Assembly: GCA_015655535.1 (NCBI GenBank)
Contig: JAATEW010000150.1
Location: forward strand, 1 to 16,880
Reading direction: 5' to 3'
Source: Hyphomicrobiales bacterium
Lineage (GTDB): Bacteria; Pseudomonadota; Alphaproteobacteria; Rhizobiales; Beijerinckiaceae
DNA length: 16,880 bases
Part shown: piece after piece, positions 14,675 through 16,880 of the stretch
Numbering within the stretch: position 1 is the stretch's first letter
Layout of the letters: each line of letters starts with the position of its first letter
Made by a program: the position numbers and the translations under genes
Notes under the pieces: generated by a model
What the model saw: only the letters and a program-made list of their open reading frames with translations
The model's database searches: none
Told to the model about the DNA's origin: nothing

Positions 14675-16880
14675 ATGCCGCCCGTTTTCAAGAAGCTGCT
14701 CGTCGCGAATCGTTCTGAAATCGCCATCCGCGTGTTCCGCGCCGCGACCGAACTCGGCATTGGGACTGTCGCGGTTTATGCCGAGGAAGACAAACTCTCG
14801 CTGCATCGCTTCAAAGCCGATGAGGCCTATCAGGTCGGCAAAGGCGTCGGCGCCGATAAGAATCTCGGGCCGCTCGAAGCCTATTTGTCGATCCCCGAAG
14901 TGATCCGCGTCGCAAAGGAAGCCGAAGTCGATGCGATCCATCCGGGCTATGGCTTCTTGTCCGAAAGCCCGGAATTCGCCGATGCCTGCGCCGTCGCGGG
15001 CATAAAGTTCATCGGCCCGTCGCCCCAAACGATGCGCACGCTCGGCAATAAGGTCTCGGCGCGCAATCTCGCGATTTCCGTCGGCGTGCCGGTCATGCCC
15101 GCGACCGAACCTTTGTCCGATAGCGCCGACGATATCAAGAAACGCGCGGCGGAGATCGGCTATCCGGTGATGCTAAAAGCCTCATGGGGTGGTGGCGGCC
15201 GTGGCATGCGGCCGATCGAAAGCGAAGAGGGGCTTTTGGATGCCGTCGCGGCGGGCAAACGCGAAGCCAAATCCGCCTTCGGCAAGGATGAGGTCTATCT
15301 CGAAAAGCTCGTCAAACATGCGCGCCATATCGAGGTCCAAATCCTCGGCGACACGCATGGCACCTTGCTGCATCTCTTCGAGCGCGATTGTTCGATTCAG
15401 CGCCGGCATCAAAAAGTCATCGAGCGCGCACCGGCGCCTTATCTGACGCCGGAGCAGCGCCAAGCCTTCGCCGATGCGGCGCTCAAGATCGGCCGCGCGA
15501 CGGATTATGTCGGCGCGGGTACGGTCGAATTCTTGATGGATGCCGATACGGGCGCGTTTTATTTCATCGAGGTCAATCCGCGCATCCAGGTCGAACATAC
15601 GGTGACGGAGGTCGTCACTGGGCTCGATATTGTCAAAGCGCAGATCAAGGTCGCCGCGGGCGGCCATCTCGGTCACGTAGAAGAGACAGGCATTCCGCCG
15701 CAGAGCGAGATCAAGCTTACAGGCCATGCGCTGCAATGCCGGATCACGACGGAAAATCCGGAGAATAATTTCATTCCGGATTATGGCCGCATCACCGCCT
15801 ATCGCGGCGCCTTCGGCTTCGGCATTAGAGTTGACGGCGGCACCGCCTATTCGGGCGCGGTGGTCACGCGCTTCTACGATCCGATGCTCGAAAAGGTGAC
15901 GGCTTGGGCGCCGACGCCGGAAGAGACCATCGCGCGCATGATCCGCGCCTTGCGCGAATATCGCATCCGCGGCATCGCGACCAACCTCGCCTTTCTCGAA
16001 GCCGTGCTCGCTCATCCGAAATTCGCGGCCAACGACTATACGACGCGTTTCATCGACGAGACGCCGGATCTCTTCCAATTCATGAAACGCGCCGACCGCG
16101 CGACGAAGCTCCTGACCTATATCGCCGATGTAACCGTGAACGGCCATCCCGAGGTCAAGGGCCGCGCCAGACCGCCGGCGGAAGCGCGCAAACCGGAAGT
16201 GCCGCGTTTCACCCCGAAGCTCGGGATCGAAGGGACGAAGCAGATCTTCGACCGGCTCGGGGCGAAAGGCTTCGCGCAATGGATGCTCGAGCAAAAGCGC
16301 GTGCTCGTCACCGACACGACGCTGCGCGACGCGCATCAATCCTTGCTCGCGACGCGCATGCGCACCTTCGACATTGTGGAATCGGCCGAGGCCTATGCGC
16401 GCGGCCTGCCCCAGCTTTTCTCGCTCGAATGCTGGGGCGGCGCGACTTTCGATGTCGCCATGCGCTTTTTGAACGAAGACCCGTGGGAGCGCCTCGCGAT
16501 CCTGCGCGAACGCGTGCCGAATATTCTTCTGCAAATGCTCGTGCGCGGCGCCAATGGCGTCGGTTATACGAATTACCCGGATAATGTGATCCGCTTCTTC
16601 ATCAATCAATCGGCCGAGGCCGGAGTCGATCTCTTCCGCATTTTCGATTGCCTGAATTGGATCGAGAATATGCGCGTCTCGATCGACGCCGTCTGCGAAG
16701 CGGGCAAGCTCGCCGAAGGCGCGATCTGCTATACGGGCGATATTCTCGATCCCGACCGCGCCAAATATTCCCTCAAATATTATACGAGCCTTGCCAAGGA
16801 GCTTGAGCAGGCTGGCTGCCACATCATCGGCTTGAAGGATATGGCGGGGCTGTTGAAGCCGGCGTCCGCCGCCGTGCTCA
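14675..16880 (+). CDS. pyc: Pyruvate carboxylase (5' part, cut by the window edge)
   Basis: This enzyme carboxylates pyruvate to oxaloacetate with ATP, bicarbonate and biotin, an anaplerotic reaction in the cytoplasm. The 735 codons present cover the biotin carboxylase part and much of the carboxyltransferase part. Visible are KKLLVANRSEIAIRVFRA (6-23), HPGYGFLSE, the ATP-grasp glycine loop GGGGRGMR (172-179), and the catalytic strand FIEVNPRIQVEHTVTE with E299 and R303. The carboxyltransferase start DTTLRDAHQSLLATRMR begins at D547, then SLECWGGATFDVAMRF, GYTNYP, RIFDCLNW, and LKDMAG with K721, the lysine expected to be carbamylated near the metal. Both catalytic parts lie in one chain, so this is the single-polypeptide form of about 1150 residues. 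The biotin carrier domain lies beyond the window. The start ATG has only a weak GGA upstream. No link to the glycosidase is evident. Confidence 0.97.
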   Translation, partial: MPPVFKKLLVANRSEIAIRVFRAATELGIGTVAVYAEEDKLSLHRFKADEAYQVGKGVGADKNLGPLEAYLSIPEVIRVAKEAEVDAIHPGYGFLSESPEFADACAVAGIKFIGPSPQTMRTLGNKVSARNLAISVGVPVMPATEPLSDSADDIKKRAAEIGYPVMLKASWGGGGRGMRPIESEEGLLDAVAAGKREAKSAFGKDEVYLEKLVKHARHIEVQILGDTHGTLLHLFERDCSIQRRHQKVIERAPAPYLTPEQRQAFADAALKIGRATDYVGAGTVEFLMDADTGAFYFIEVNPRIQVEHTVTEVVTGLDIVKAQIKVAAGGHLGHVEETGIPPQSEIKLTGHALQCRITTENPENNFIPDYGRITAYRGAFGFGIRVDGGTAYSGAVVTRFYDPMLEKVTAWAPTPEETIARMIRALREYRIRGIATNLAFLEAVLAHPKFAANDYTTRFIDETPDLFQFMKRADRATKLLTYIADVTVNGHPEVKGRARPPAEARKPEVPRFTPKLGIEGTKQIFDRLGAKGFAQWMLEQKRVLVTDTTLRDAHQSLLATRMRTFDIVESAEAYARGLPQLFSLECWGGATFDVAMRFLNEDPWERLAILRERVPNILLQMLVRGANGVGYTNYPDNVIRFFINQSAEAGVDLFRIFDCLNWIENMRVSIDAVCEAGKLAEGAICYTGDILDPDRAKYSLKYYTSLAKELEQAGCHIIGLKDMAGLLKPASAAVL

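Noticed and set aside
15182..16822. A 546-codon open frame on the minus strand.
   Set aside because: It lies entirely antisense to pyruvate carboxylase, whose motifs are unambiguous. Long antisense frames are common in GC-biased genes, and this one has no recognisable domain.
1..16880. CRISPR arrays, tRNA or rRNA genes, and transposase or integrase genes.
   Set aside because: I saw no regularly spaced direct repeats, no tRNA- or rRNA-like sequence, and no transposase or integrase motifs. The only mobile-looking sequence is the non-coding repeat at 12529-12635.

Overview
The window looks like a chromosomal segment of an alphaproteobacterium of the Hyphomicrobiales (Rhizobiales), plausibly Beijerinckiaceae-like. 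The grounds are moderately GC-rich coding DNA with AT-richer gaps, FixL/FixJ-type signalling domains, a Rhizobiales-style pyruvate carboxylase, and an intergenic palindromic element with CTAGAGC/GCTCTAG ends. The taxon is an inference from style, not from a search.

Left part (1-5660). The tail of a large repeat-type surface or secreted protein ends at 138 (+). It converges on a leftward three-gene polysaccharide cluster. Reading leftward this is a two-domain GT2 glycosyltransferase (5545-3476), a SAM-dependent methyltransferase (3460-2450) and a second large GT2 protein (2453-300). The last two overlap by ATGA. A consensus TATAAT lies just upstream of the first gene. A perfect 9-bp hairpin sits between the convergent gene ends.

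Centre (5660-12300). After about 0.9 kb with no convincing gene comes a Crp/Fnr-family regulator (6581-7255). It is followed by what looks like a dedicated phosphorelay: a stand-alone receiver protein (7604-8002, +), a stand-alone HPt protein (8184-8552, +), and a leftward operon. That operon holds a possible 95-aa leader gene (12188-11901), a FixL-like DHp helix fused to a FixJ-like LuxR DNA-binding domain (11863-11231), a PAS histidine kinase with two C-terminal receivers (11241-9292) and a REC-HPt protein (9295-8576). The last three overlap one another. A nearly identical 16-bp palindrome (TGTTCA-N4-TGAACA, 15 of 16 bases identical in the direction of transcription) lies upstream of both the rightward receiver gene and the leftward operon. 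In both places a -10-like hexamer follows about 21-23 bases downstream. This suggests the two arms are co-regulated by one dimeric regulator. The adjacent Crp/Fnr protein is the obvious candidate, because the site has the TG(N3)-N6-(N3)CA geometry of that family.

Right part (12300-16880). A non-coding stretch holds a 107-bp double-hairpin repeat. A small hypothetical gene (12906-13133) and a secreted clan GH-A glycosidase resembling PslG/GH39 (13157-14494) follow, 23 bases apart and probably co-transcribed from an extended -10 promoter. Last is pyruvate carboxylase (14675 to beyond the window), cut by the edge in its carboxyltransferase domain.

The most interesting material is the centre: the shared palindrome and the kinase-helix/LuxR fusion inside a multi-step phosphorelay.
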